From the NCBI RefSeq assembly GCF_015831355.1, contig NZ_JADWYR010000002.1, forward strand, positions 868,001 to 932,000: a stretch of DNA of 64,000 nt. The letters run 5' to 3'. The notes under the pieces were generated by a model that saw nothing but the letters and a program-made list of their open reading frames with translations, had not been told where the DNA came from and ran no database searches. Position numbers and translations under genes: made by a program. This document shows, piece by piece, positions 56,012-63,998 of this stretch. Every line of letters begins with the position of its first letter. Positions within the stretch are counted from its first letter, which is position 1. This stretch comes from Panacibacter microcysteis (GTDB taxonomy: Bacteria; Bacteroidota; Bacteroidia; Chitinophagales; Chitinophagaceae).

Positions 56012-56563
56012 TTAGCCTGTGGTCGGTTCGTAGTAAAATATCGTTGCACCTGAAGGCAGGGTTTTAGTCCTGATGAGTTTGAAAAATATCCGTTCTTTTA
56101 TTTTGTCAAATAAACGCATGCCCTTTCCTTCAATAACAGGATGCACACAAAGTTGCAATTCGTCAATCAGATGGCTGTTTAAAAGTTCAATTATCAAACT
56201 CCGGCTACCAATTAAAATATCCCGCCCTGCTTGTTTCTTTAATTCCAGCAGTTTTGCTGCAAGGGGCTGTTTTGCTAATTCTGCTGTAGCCCACCCGGTA
56301 TCTTTCAAAGTGCCGGAAAAAACTACTTTTTGTATTTTATCTATTGAAAAGGCAAATTCATTCATTGATGCATCTGCAGATGGATCTGTCAGTAATGTTT
56401 GCCAGAATTTCATCAGTTCAAAAGTAATCCTGCCGTACAAAATGACTCCTGCACTATTGATGAGGTCAGCATAATGCTGATGAAGTTTTTCATCTGCGAT
56501 TCCTGCCGTATGATCGCAAATTCCGTCTACCGTCATATTGATTGCCGCGATTACTCTTTTCAT
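56012..56563 (-). CDS. Dihydrofolate reductase-fold protein (RibD C-terminal type)
   Basis: A 183-residue protein of the YyaP/YwjB group: MKRVIAAINMTVDGICDHTA, AGVILYGRITFELMKFWQTL, IQKVVFSGTLKDTGWATAEL, AGRDILIGSRSLIIELLNSH and IDELQLCVHPVIEGKGMRLF. The fold binds NADPH. True DHFR or RibD activity is not implied, since the substrate residues differ. It stands alone; its upstream neighbour on the same strand begins 80 bp away. Confidence 0.87.
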   Translation of the reverse strand: MKRVIAAINMTVDGICDHTAGIADEKLHQHYADLINSAGVILYGRITFELMKFWQTLLTDPSADASMNEFAFSIDKIQKVVFSGTLKDTGWATAELAKQPLAAKLLELKKQAGRDILIGSRSLIIELLNSHLIDELQLCVHPVIEGKGMRLFDKIKERIFFKLIRTKTLPSGATIFYYEPTTG

Positions 56564-56640
56564 ATGTAGTACCAGTTGTTTAGAATTGGATTGTGCGTGG
56601 GTTGTGTACCTGCTGTTCGTTTCTCCGGGTGATAAAGATT

Positions 56641-57090
56641 TTATCGTACTCTTTCTATATCAGTGATAATGCCTCCTTTTATCATATTACTGTATCCGTT
56701 GTCTGGTAAATAGCTGGTAAACGAAAGTGCTGATTCATAATTTTTTCTTGCATTATCAAAGTCTAGCAGGTCTTCATAGCATTTTGCAATGTTTAAATAT
56801 AACGAAGGCAATGCGCTTTTCGCGTTTTGATCATTTGATTGTAATGCAACGTGCAAAGCTATTTCGTCCCATCGCAACTTTTCTTCTACACTATTCTGAT
56901 GTCGGGCTACATAATGAGCCGCAGTGAATTTTTCAAGGTCGTTTGTTGCTTCATTCCATGCCTGAAGAAAGCATTTGCCTGCCTCTTCTGAAAGGCCTTT
57001 TCCTTCCATTTCCATGCCTGACGTACAAAGTTTAACTACATTGTTATTCGGATCAAACACTATATCTGTTAATTTAAATGTGAGCAACAA
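56641..57090 (-). CDS. TPR-type helical protein
   Basis: About 149 residues. Helical repeats GKGLSEEAGKCFLQAWNEAT, EKLRWDEIALHVALQSN and PSLYLNIAKCYEDLLDFDNA then RKNYESALSF match a small TPR family that databases sometimes mislabel as an rRNA methyltransferase; I see no SAM site. The start is uncertain: the frame opens with TTG at 57090, while an ATG exists 25 codons in (MEMEGKGLSEE). The block FDPNNNVVKLCTSGMEMEG is typical of the family, so the TTG start is preferred. Confidence 0.7.
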   Translation of the reverse strand: MLLTFKLTDIVFDPNNNVVKLCTSGMEMEGKGLSEEAGKCFLQAWNEATNDLEKFTAAHYVARHQNSVEEKLRWDEIALHVALQSNDQNAKSALPSLYLNIAKCYEDLLDFDNARKNYESALSFTSYLPDNGYSNMIKGGIITDIERVR

Positions 57091-57361
57091 AAATAACTGG
57101 CCTGAATTTCCCGGGTATCAAAAACTTTCGCCTCTTGTTAAAAGAAAAATCAAGCACAGCGCGAAGGCTTCTCATCCGAATGTTTAAAGGTCAGGTGAAT
57201 TTATAAATCGGGCAGGCTTTTTTTTTGTCTTTATTATTTCCAATATAAAAACCAAAGCCTTTTACTCTCAGTTATATCGTTGACAGAATTCAGCGTACCA
57301 AAAACTTTGAGATGAGCCAACTTAGGAAAATAAAAAAAGAAACATAAAAATTCAAGACGGT
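57091..57361. other. Gene-less stretch at the end of block B
   Basis: About 270 bp, AT-rich, starting on the minus strand right after the last core site GTTAGCGGCA (57371-57362). No open frame with a start is visible and no matching inverse core follows, so the last unit appears lost or truncated here. Confidence 0.45.
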
Positions 57362-57564
57362 TGCCGCTAACGTTAACGCATTGGCGATGTGGCGGTATTC
57401 TGTGTTCTGTCTGCCCGGTGCCGCTGCTGATTAAAGATACAATAGATCATTGTTTATTCTGTTGCTCGACGTTCTTCGTCGGCTGGAACTGATGCCGATT
57501 AAGGAACAAAAGCCGAGCATATATTCTTTGTCCCGCCATATTGCCAAACCTTTTGTTGGTAGCA
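57362..57564 (-). repeat. attC-like spacer repeat 4 (block B)
   Basis: On the minus strand it runs from TGCTACCAAC (57564-57555) to GTTAGCGGCA (57371-57362), 203 bp. Inner arms GGTTTGGCAATATGGCGG and CCGCCACATCGCCAATGC are inversely related. The middle (GCTGCTGATTAAAGATACAA to TTGCTCGACGTTCTTCGTCG) is almost identical to repeats 58372 and 59883 and contains the small hairpin CGACG TTCTT CGTCG. Confidence 0.65.
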
Positions 57565-57575
57565 GTTTTTGTCTG

Positions 57576-58358
57576 TCAATAATACGAGTATTGAAATTGT
57601 TGAGCTTTTTTTAAATAAAAATAGTTGTCGATTATTTTGTCTAAAGTCGCAACGTACTTTAAAAGTTCATTTTCTCTTGCTGCTTTCTCTGCCCTCTGCG
57701 GAATTTCATTATCTAACTCAGCTTCTCTATGGATAATCTCTTTCAGGGAAGTTAAATAAAGCATCTTTAATCTGCCAATGTCCGTCAATTTGTTATCGAT
57801 GTCAGAAAACGATTTGTATTCGTAAACTCCATACTCAGCATATCCATTAATTCGATTGAATTGATGCCCAAAGAAAGTTCCTCCATATTGCAAGTAACCA
57901 AAAATGTCATTTATTGTTTGGTAAATGGTTATCAAGTTTTCTCGAACTGTATCCAAATTTTTGTCATTGTATTTTTGCCTTAAAAAGTAAGAGTATAAAA
58001 TGTAGTAAGTGTCTTGTCCTTGTTCACTTCCAAAAGACAAATGCATTTTTTTACCGTTATCTTCAATGATGTCTTTGAAATATCCACTTTGTGCATAGGA
58101 TATGTCAGGGTTTACTGGAATTGAAGAATATAAAGAAGGGAAGTTGTCAACTATTTGATTAAACTCCTCTTTTGAATACTTGATTGTGTCAGAATATTTT
58201 GATGATATAATTATACTGTCACCTTTCGCATAAAATTGAGATTTGTCGATAGCAGCTTTCTTAACAACGCTTGTGTCAACCTGTTTTGAGGCATTGTTAT
58301 TTGTCTGACTATTGCAGCCAAATAAAAGTAATGTTATTATGAAAGTTTGGGTCTTGAT
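57576..58358 (-). CDS. Orphan lipoprotein that has lost its ATG (block B unit 4)
   Basis: The frame runs about 260 codons. The N-terminus IKTQTFIITLLLFGCNSQTN is a clear lipoprotein signal with lipobox LFGC, yet the first codon is ATC (58358-58356), not ATG, and no ATG, GTG or TTG lies suitably upstream. An internal ATG at 58046 would give only 156 residues without export. The mature part is Lys/Tyr-rich and helical (EEFNQIVDNFPSLYSSIPVN, IYQTINDIFGYLQYGGTFFG); family not recognised. The core site expected in front of the gene is also damaged, so the 5' end was probably altered. Confidence 0.6.
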   Translation of the reverse strand: MKTQTFIITLLLFGCNSQTNNNASKQVDTSVVKKAAIDKSQFYAKGDSIIISSKYSDTIKYSKEEFNQIVDNFPSLYSSIPVNPDISYAQSGYFKDIIEDNGKKMHLSFGSEQGQDTYYILYSYFLRQKYNDKNLDTVRENLITIYQTINDIFGYLQYGGTFFGHQFNRINGYAEYGVYEYKSFSDIDNKLTDIGRLKMLYLTSLKEIIHREAELDNEIPQRAEKAARENELLKYVATLDKIIDNYFYLKKAQQFQYSYY

Positions 58359-58371
58359 AAAATTAGTACTT

Positions 58372-58567
58372 ATGTTGAAGCATTGGCGTTGTGGCGGTAT
58401 TATGTGTTCCGTCTGCCTGGTGCCGCTGCTGATTAAAGATACAATAGATCATTGTTTATTCTGTTGCTCGACGTTCTTCGTCGGCTGGAACTGATGCCGA
58501 TTAGCGAACAAAAAGCCGAGCATATATTCGTTGTCCCGCCATATTGCCAAACCGCCTGTTGTAGGCA
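58372..58567 (-). repeat. attC-like spacer repeat 3 (block B)
   Basis: Starts on the minus strand with TGCCTACAAC (58567-58558), then AGGCGGTTTGGCAATATGGC, and ends CCGCCACAACGCCAATGCTT. The final GTT core seen in its relatives is replaced by ATAAGTAC. Otherwise about 90% like the copy at 57362 by eye. Confidence 0.65.
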
Positions 58568-58627
58568 GTTTTGTTTTGTCAGTTGTAAAAGGTAACATCT
58601 GGCGGAGTAACCTGGTGTTGAAGGTTT

Positions 58628-58816
58628 CTATAATTGTTCGCATGCAACACACTTGTAAACTTGATAGCCTCTATCATTCCAAGCTGTGTCAACAAACTTG
58701 CCCATTTTAATTCTTTTGTCGTTAGCAATTTTCTTTGTCAACACCAGTTCAAACTCTTCAAAGTTAGTTTGTATAGGAAAAGATTTTATTTCATTATTAA
58801 AGCAGTTGTCACACAT
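58628..58816 (-). CDS. Small Cys-containing orphan protein (block B unit 3, second gene)
   Basis: 62 residues from MCDNCFNNEIKSFPIQTNFE to YQVYKCVACEQL. Two CxxC pairs (CDNC, CVAC), one at each end, could bind zinc. The middle is helical and charged (VLTKKIANDKRIKMGKF). An alternative ATG at 58840 would overlap the stop of the preceding gene. It shares one unit with the lipoprotein before it, 21 bp apart. Family not recognised. Confidence 0.6.
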   Translation of the reverse strand: MCDNCFNNEIKSFPIQTNFEEFELVLTKKIANDKRIKMGKFVDTAWNDRGYQVYKCVACEQL

Positions 58817-58836
58817 GGATAATTTCTCAATTTTTG

Positions 58837-59235
58837 TCAATATTCAGGATAAAACATATCAAACCTGATATTTTCAATTTTTAGTTCATGTCTTAAACTG
58901 TCAAAAGATTTTTTACTTAATGGTCCGTAAACTGGCTTGTCTTGAAATGAGTTGTTAGAAATTGTAATAACATAATAGTTTGTCGTGTCTGTATGAACTG
59001 TAACAATATTGCCTTGTTTGATTGGCTGTTGTTTAGCAATTATAAAATCTGAGTTGTGTCCTATTTCCGAAACATAAGCTGGTATAATTTCTTCACCTTT
59101 GTTAATGCTCCTTGTCTGAGGAATGTCGATCCAAACAGTTTCATAGTCACCAATAATTTTGTCGCTATCGCTGTCAAACAAACAGCTTGAAAATAAAATT
59201 GCTGAAAAAATTGTGATAATAAGTTTGAGTTTCAT
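58837..59235 (-). CDS. DUF3997-like lipoprotein (block B unit 3, first gene)
   Basis: A 132-residue lipoprotein: signal MKLKLIITIFSAILFSSC, then KIIGDYETVWIDIPQTRSIN, HNSDFIIAKQQPIKQ, NYYVITI and YGPLSKKSFDSLRHELKIEN, a pattern I associate with DUF3997. Function unknown; small exported proteins of this sort are frequent cassette cargo. The ATG lies 25 bases after the core GTTGTAGGCA (minus strand 59269-59260), whose exact complement TGCCTACAAC ends the unit at 58567-58558. Confidence 0.72.
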   Translation of the reverse strand: MKLKLIITIFSAILFSSCLFDSDSDKIIGDYETVWIDIPQTRSINKGEEIIPAYVSEIGHNSDFIIAKQQPIKQGNIVTVHTDTTNYYVITISNNSFQDKPVYGPLSKKSFDSLRHELKIENIRFDMFYPEY

Positions 59236-59259
59236 AACTGTAACGGTCTTTCCAAAAAT

Positions 59260-59461
59260 TGCCTACAACGTTCACAGCTTTGTGTTCGGCAAGACATTTG
59301 GAAAACGTCCAGCCCGTGAATGCTGCTGATTAAAGATACAAAAGCTCATAAAATATTCTACTGCCGCTCAGAATTCCTTCAACCGGAACTATGCTGGATT
59401 TTTACTGCAGTTGAAGAACGTTATTCGTTAGCCCAATTGCTGCAATGCAGTGTTAGCAGCA
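59260..59461 (-). repeat. attC-like spacer repeat 2 (block B), divergent copy
   Basis: From TGCTGCTAAC (minus strand 59461-59452) to GTTGTAGGCA (59269-59260), 202 bp. The core ends and the segment GCTGCTGATTAAAGATACAA are shared with the other copies; the rest has diverged, including the inner arms (ACTGCATTGCAGCAATTGGG). Confidence 0.6.
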
Positions 59462-59475
59462 GCTTTTTTAGCGGT

Positions 59476-59844
59476 TTAATAATTTGGTTGGGAAATGAGT
59501 TTTATTAAAGAGTCACATTTATTGTTGAATTGTGTCCCCCAATTGTCTCCATTTATTTTAGTAAAATATTCTTTCACTATTTTATTATATTTTTCTATTC
59601 CATTTATCTGCTCATTGCTTATACTGCACCCAAATTCTTCAACTTGAAAGGCAAATGATTTTGAAATAAGAATTTCGTCAATTAAAGGTAAACCATAACT
59701 GATAATTTGAATATTCCCATTTGAAATATCACGTTTTGCTGAAAAATAGTTATACTTCGTTGCAAGTCCGAATTTGTAGGTGATAGAAAATCCCAATAAA
59801 CTTAAAGCAAAAACTATTAGTATTATTTTCAGGTTCTTTTTCAT
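59476..59844 (-). CDS. Orphan membrane-anchored protein (block B unit 2)
   Basis: 122 residues: MKKNLKIILIVFALSLLGFS is a membrane anchor or signal, followed by a soluble part (FSAKRDISNGNIQIISYGLP, FQVEEFGCSISNEQINGIEK, NNKCDSLIKLISQPNY) with two cysteines. Family not recognised. The start 59844 is chosen over an upstream in-frame ATG because the hydrophobic segment begins there. The 5' core GTTAGCTGCA (59892-59883) and the 3' core TGCTGCTAAC (59461-59452) differ by one base from perfect complementarity. Confidence 0.65.
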   Translation of the reverse strand: MKKNLKIILIVFALSLLGFSITYKFGLATKYNYFSAKRDISNGNIQIISYGLPLIDEILISKSFAFQVEEFGCSISNEQINGIEKYNKIVKEYFTKINGDNWGTQFNNKCDSLIKLISQPNY

Positions 59845-59882
59845 TTTACTAAAGATGAAGACTGTGCTGAATTCCATAAAGT

Positions 59883-60089
59883 TGCAGCTAACGTTAAAGC
59901 ATTGGCGATGGATGTGGCGGTATTCTGTGTTCTGTCTGCCCGGTGCCGCTGCTGATTAAAGATACAATAGATCATTGTTTATTCTGTTGCTCGACGTTCT
60001 TCGTCGGCTGGAACTGAAGCTCAATAGCGAATAAAAAGTTGAGCACATATTCGTCGCCCCGCTATATTGCCAATGCACTGTTAGCGGCA
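59883..60089 (-). repeat. attC-like spacer repeat 1 (block B)
   Basis: From TGCCGCTAAC (minus strand 60089-60080) to GTTAGCTGCA (59892-59883), 207 bp. Just inside the cores GCATTGGC and GCCAATGC are perfect complements, then AATATAGCGG and CCGCCACATC pair loosely, and the middle carries the CGACG/CGTCG hairpin. The first core contains the stop codon of the gene before it. Confidence 0.65.
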
Positions 60090-60731
60090 GTTCTTTCTGA
60101 ATCGAGTCAAGTCTAAAACTTCTGTTCGTCCAGTTGTTCTAATCCATTTTACAGTTCCGTAATCTCGGCTTAACCATACGGTTGCCTTATCTGGCTTAGT
60201 TGATCTGTCATAAACCAATAAATTGAGCCTGAGACAGTTTTTCAAAACGGTTTTCTCAATTGTCACATCTTCAAATTGAAAGTCCTTTATGAAAATTTCC
60301 ATTACAAAGCTCCATTTTAGTTTAGCGAGGTCAAATGGCTTTGAAAACATTAAGTTGGATGTTACAATATGGCTGAAATCATTCTTTGTCAGCAAAGTTG
60401 GACTTTGATTCTCTGTCAATGACGCTAGCAATATAGTATCATTCCTAAAAATCATTGCAGAGCCAGAAAAACTCCTCAATTGAGCATAATTTCCAGTCGT
60501 GTCGTCTGCACTCGAGATATAATAAGCTGTTTCGTTCGCAATAGGAATTTTTCTCCAAACCAATTTTACTGTGTCATGCAGACCTGAAGCATGGAAAGAA
60601 TTGTAAACACAATTGTAGAATAATGTATCACACTTTGGTTTAAAGTACTCGGACATATTAATACTACCAGTTTGTCCTTGTCCATTAAAACAAAAACCGA
60701 GGAAAAGTGAAACTGCTAATATTGTTCTCAT
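60081..60731 (-). CDS. Orphan exported protein, first unit of block B
   Basis: 216 residues with a signal peptide (MRTILAVSLFLGFCFNGQGQ). The body is beta-rich (VKLVWRKIPIANETAYYISS, KWSFVMEIFIKDFQFEDVTI, DKATVWLSRDYGTVKWIRTT) and may be a periplasmic lipocalin-like or DUF-type domain; the family is not recognised. The ATG is 26 bases after the core GTTAGCGGCA (60766-60757). Its TAA stop lies inside the matching core TGCCGCTAAC (60089-60080), so gene and unit end together. Confidence 0.7.
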   Translation of the reverse strand: MRTILAVSLFLGFCFNGQGQTGSINMSEYFKPKCDTLFYNCVYNSFHASGLHDTVKLVWRKIPIANETAYYISSADDTTGNYAQLRSFSGSAMIFRNDTILLASLTENQSPTLLTKNDFSHIVTSNLMFSKPFDLAKLKWSFVMEIFIKDFQFEDVTIEKTVLKNCLRLNLLVYDRSTKPDKATVWLSRDYGTVKWIRTTGRTEVLDLTRFRKNCR

Positions 60732-60756
60732 GTACGAAGTTTGTCTGTCGGTGAAT

Positions 60757-61010
60757 TGCCGCTAACACAAATATAAAAGCAATAAGCAATATTATTAACA
60801 AGTGGTATCTGGTTGAAATTCATCACTGTTGATCCGCCGTTTTGATGTTATAACGTTGCTATAATCCACTGTTGAAGTTTTTGTCATCTTTTTTAAACAG
60901 TAGCCACAATACCGTACAAGTGGGTGAGCTGCCGGGTGCCGGATAAACCGGTGCGCTACAGCCGCCATGAAAACGGAACGTACAAGTGAGTGACACAACA
61001 GGCGATGCCA
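60757..61010 (-). promoter_or_regulatory. Leader of block B: attI-like core, promoter box and REP copy
   Basis: The second copy of the ~250-bp leader seen at 50008-50262: REP reverse half (60980-61009, GTACAAGTGAGTGACACAAC reading on the plus strand after ACGGAAC with shared flank), conserved stretch CACTGTTGATCCGCCGTTTT near 60823, minus-strand box TATATTTG at 60775-60768 and core GTTAGCGGCA at 60766-60757. The flanks of the two copies are unrelated, so the leader itself is the duplicated unit. Confidence 0.55.
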
Positions 61011-63998
61011 TGACATACTACTGCTGACATAACCATCATTTACACGTACTGTTACCCTAATCCCTGCTGCCTGCAATATGCGTACAGGACCCAGCAGGCC
61101 AGACTCAATGACGGGCGTTTGCGGATTGAGCATATCGAACCGGAATACTTCGTGTGTCTTTGTCAGCCGTTTTTCTACCGGTAAACCAAGATCGTGCACT
61201 ACCCTGTTTGCCCACAGGTTGGCCACATCTATCGTAAGCGTATTGCCTGTTTCCTTTACCACACCCGTTATTTCTACCACCCAGGGTTTGCACCACAACG
61301 TTGCCAGCTTTACGCCGTTGAGGTAAACATCGGCCACCTCTTTTACTGCGCCCAGGTCTAGGAACAACCGCCGGCGGTTTGCAGTGTCTTTACTTATAGC
61401 AAATGTTGTATTGAACTGCCTGTTGTATGTTGCCGTGCCGGAATAATACCTGATGCCTTCCGTTTCACTTACCGTCCAACTGGTAAGTATGGGAAAGGTT
61501 GTTGTTGCCGGGCCGCCCCAGGCAGTATCGAAAGAGACCTGCCATGCATCGTTTAATGTTTGCAGCGGGGTTAGTACGGGAAAGTTAGCCGTTGCTTTTT
61601 GTACACCTGCATTGCCGACCGGCGTACGAAACACGATGAAGTAAGCACTGAATACATCCAGCTCCAGCGGAAGTGTGGTAGTGCCGTTTTGCTGTGTAAA
61701 CAGCGGTGCTGCAAATACTTCGCCGGTTACCGCATTCCATATTTCCGGCTGTGTGTTGGCCACGCGAAAAGTAAAGTCTGCCTTTTGTGGCTGGTTGGTG
61801 CGGTTGGCTATAAAATAAATATCTGTACCTGCACTCCTGCGGTGTGTATAATCAAAGCGGCCGGGATCCTGCTCCTGGCCGGTAAATGTGCAATCAGGCT
61901 GCACACCATCTGCCAGCAATACCTCCCGTGGTGTTTTACCCCAGATAATGCGTCCTTTACCATAGCGGCGCTCGGTACAGGTTTTACCGTCGAGGTTGCC
62001 CCATATTTCGGCGACTATCTTTTGTACTTCCACATCGCACGCCGGGTAATTGTGCAGGCTGGCAGCACTTACCGGTGGCGGGCCTATAACCGTAGCGCCG
62101 GCATCAATTAGCTTGCGTAGTTTTTGCATAATGGGTAAAGACACCTGGTTGAGTGGTACGGCAGAAACCTGCAACTGCTGGTAGTTGCCCACCTGCTTTG
62201 CTATTTCCGGTACAGGGCTTACGCATTGCTGCAATACCAGCATACGGTAACTCATACCATCGGGCAAAACGATGCGGCCATTGCTGACTTCCATTCTGGT
62301 AAGCAATACATCAGGGTTTGCATAATCGCAATCGTAGCCTGCACCAAGGCCCGGAACGTTATATTTTGGTGGTACGAGCAGCGGTGGCCTTTCGCCAAGG
62401 TAAAAGCACACATCCCCCACAAACCGGCCCTGCTGCAGCATGTACTGGCAGCGGCTGAGGTAGGAAAAAAAAGCACCTGATTGTTTCCACCAGGTAATGT
62501 TGGGCGTAAAGTGCTGGCCGGCGCAGTATACATACCCGGGCATACCATCTGACGGTGGCTGGCAGGTGGCGGCATGCAACATAAACCGGTTAATGCCTTC
62601 GCAAAAAGCATCGTTGGCATAAGGTTTAAGATCAAATGGCCCGAGCGTCCAGTGTGTGCCATCTCTTTGTTGCTCTGTAAATGCTTCGGCTTCTGCCTGC
62701 TTTTTGCCATACACATGTGCGGCTGTGGCCGTTTGTTTTAAGTTGAGCCGCAGCGCAGGGTTTTTGTTGTAACCACCTTCTGCATTCCTTGTGCCATTTA
62801 CCCAAAACTCACCCGCCACAATATCTGATGTGCTGAAATTTTTCAGTACATCCTGTGATGGTATGTCATTGGGGCCGCCGGCCTCATTGCCAACCTCAAG
62901 CCCATGGCTGTGGCAAAGTTCAGCAAAATGGCCATAGAAGTTTTCTGCAATGCAATCCTGTATGGTACGCTGAAAGTCGTCTCTGAATCTTGCTGTAACA
63001 GTTGTGTCGATTACGGTATAGCCGGCAAGTGCAGGCAGGTATTTGAACAGATCATAGCCGCGGAATTTTTTAAACTGTGCTGCAAAGTCCTGTGTCCAGG
63101 AAAGCTTGCCACACTCCCAGCTGTCAGACCATAAATAATCAATATGTCCACCTGCTTTCTTTGCTTCATCCAGCACGAGTTTGCCGAGCACATTAAAGTG
63201 CGCATCCAGTGCTGCCACGCTCAGGTAATCTATCTCGTACCCTTCACCGCCTTTAAACGTATCCCCTTCCGGGTAGGCTTTCCATTTACTCCAGAATTCA
63301 CCTGTAAGCGTGTAACCGCTGCGCAGTATTACCCAGTTGCCGGGCGGCACATCCCATACCAGCCGTCCATCTGCCTGCATGGCTGTGGAAAGGTCAACGA
63401 CCTGCCTTTCGTCAATGGTTTTGGCATTATCCTTCAGCCGGAAAGCCTGCACTTTTATACTGTGGTAATAATCATCTGTAATAACCGGGTGTGGCAGTAC
63501 TGCTGCAAACCTTGCAGGGCCTGCTACAAGGGTATCTGCAAATACAATTTTCTTCATGGCGTTGTCTTTGGTAACCCATGGACCCATCATCGTCCAGCCA
63601 CCGGCCATGTTAAATCCAAACTGTATGTGCAGCCTGTTGGCTTCCTTTACCGCATGCCTGAAAAGCGCACGCCACTCCTCACCCGGGAAGTCTACGCCCA
63701 ACAGGGGTTCTTTACCACCATAACCACCGGTACAAATAAGCGTAACGGCACTGATGCCTTTGTCTTTGAAGGCTTCCAGGTCCCTGGTAATACCTTCCCT
63801 TGTAACCCTGTTATAGATCCAGAACCAATAGATGCGCGGTTTGGCTACGTCCGGAGGAGATTGAAAACCTTTCAACAGTGCATCATTCGCAGGCTGCTTT
63901 GGGGCTGTCTTTTTTTGCTGGGCACTGCACACGCTGGCAGCAAGCAACAGCAAACAGCAGCATACTACATTTTTACAAGCATAAGCATTCAACATCAT
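60795..63998 (-). CDS. GH106-like glycosidase (alpha-L-rhamnosidase family), C-terminus extended into the leader
   Basis: A 1067-residue exported enzyme (signal MLNAYACKNVVCCCLLLLAA). Barrel features: RIYWFWIYNRVTREGITRDL, LHIQFGFNMAGGWTMMGPWV, HIDYLWSDSWECGKLSWT and SHGLEVGNEAGGPNDIPSQD, where the two Glu (SWE, NEA) are the likely catalytic residues; a C-terminal jelly-roll (KEVADVYLNGVKLATLWCKP) ends SGLLGPVRILQAAGIRVTV, where relatives stop. Here the frame continues: the last 73 codons (from MSWHRLLCHSLVRSVFMAAV) are translated REP element and leader DNA. The protein is otherwise complete, with its ATG two bases from the window edge. Confidence 0.85.
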   Translation of the reverse strand: MMLNAYACKNVVCCCLLLLAASVCSAQQKKTAPKQPANDALLKGFQSPPDVAKPRIYWFWIYNRVTREGITRDLEAFKDKGISAVTLICTGGYGGKEPLLGVDFPGEEWRALFRHAVKEANRLHIQFGFNMAGGWTMMGPWVTKDNAMKKIVFADTLVAGPARFAAVLPHPVITDDYYHSIKVQAFRLKDNAKTIDERQVVDLSTAMQADGRLVWDVPPGNWVILRSGYTLTGEFWSKWKAYPEGDTFKGGEGYEIDYLSVAALDAHFNVLGKLVLDEAKKAGGHIDYLWSDSWECGKLSWTQDFAAQFKKFRGYDLFKYLPALAGYTVIDTTVTARFRDDFQRTIQDCIAENFYGHFAELCHSHGLEVGNEAGGPNDIPSQDVLKNFSTSDIVAGEFWVNGTRNAEGGYNKNPALRLNLKQTATAAHVYGKKQAEAEAFTEQQRDGTHWTLGPFDLKPYANDAFCEGINRFMLHAATCQPPSDGMPGYVYCAGQHFTPNITWWKQSGAFFSYLSRCQYMLQQGRFVGDVCFYLGERPPLLVPPKYNVPGLGAGYDCDYANPDVLLTRMEVSNGRIVLPDGMSYRMLVLQQCVSPVPEIAKQVGNYQQLQVSAVPLNQVSLPIMQKLRKLIDAGATVIGPPPVSAASLHNYPACDVEVQKIVAEIWGNLDGKTCTERRYGKGRIIWGKTPREVLLADGVQPDCTFTGQEQDPGRFDYTHRRSAGTDIYFIANRTNQPQKADFTFRVANTQPEIWNAVTGEVFAAPLFTQQNGTTTLPLELDVFSAYFIVFRTPVGNAGVQKATANFPVLTPLQTLNDAWQVSFDTAWGGPATTTFPILTSWTVSETEGIRYYSGTATYNRQFNTTFAISKDTANRRRLFLDLGAVKEVADVYLNGVKLATLWCKPWVVEITGVVKETGNTLTIDVANLWANRVVHDLGLPVEKRLTKTHEVFRFDMLNPQTPVIESGLLGPVRILQAAGIRVTVRVNDGYVSSSMSWHRLLCHSLVRSVFMAAVAHRFIRHPAAHPLVRYCGYCLKKMTKTSTVDYSNVITSKRRINSDEFQPDTTC

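Noticed and set aside
56641-57090. rRNA adenine methyltransferase label for the TPR-like protein
   Set aside because: No SAM-binding motif; the sequence is helical repeats only.
57362-57564. Retron or group II intron RNA as explanation of the ~200-bp repeats
   Set aside because: No reverse transcriptase nearby, and the copies lie strictly between consecutive same-strand genes with unit-specific core ends, which neither element explains.
57362-60089. Regularly spaced repeats as a CRISPR array
   Set aside because: Repeats are ~200 bp, separated by 400-1000 bp units that contain genes, with no short spacers and no cas genes.
48010-61010. Prophage or ICE remnant
   Set aside because: No integrase, portal, terminase, relaxase or tra genes; flanking and intervening genes (P1 peptidase, T9SS protein, VOC, DHFR-like) are ordinary chromosomal ones.
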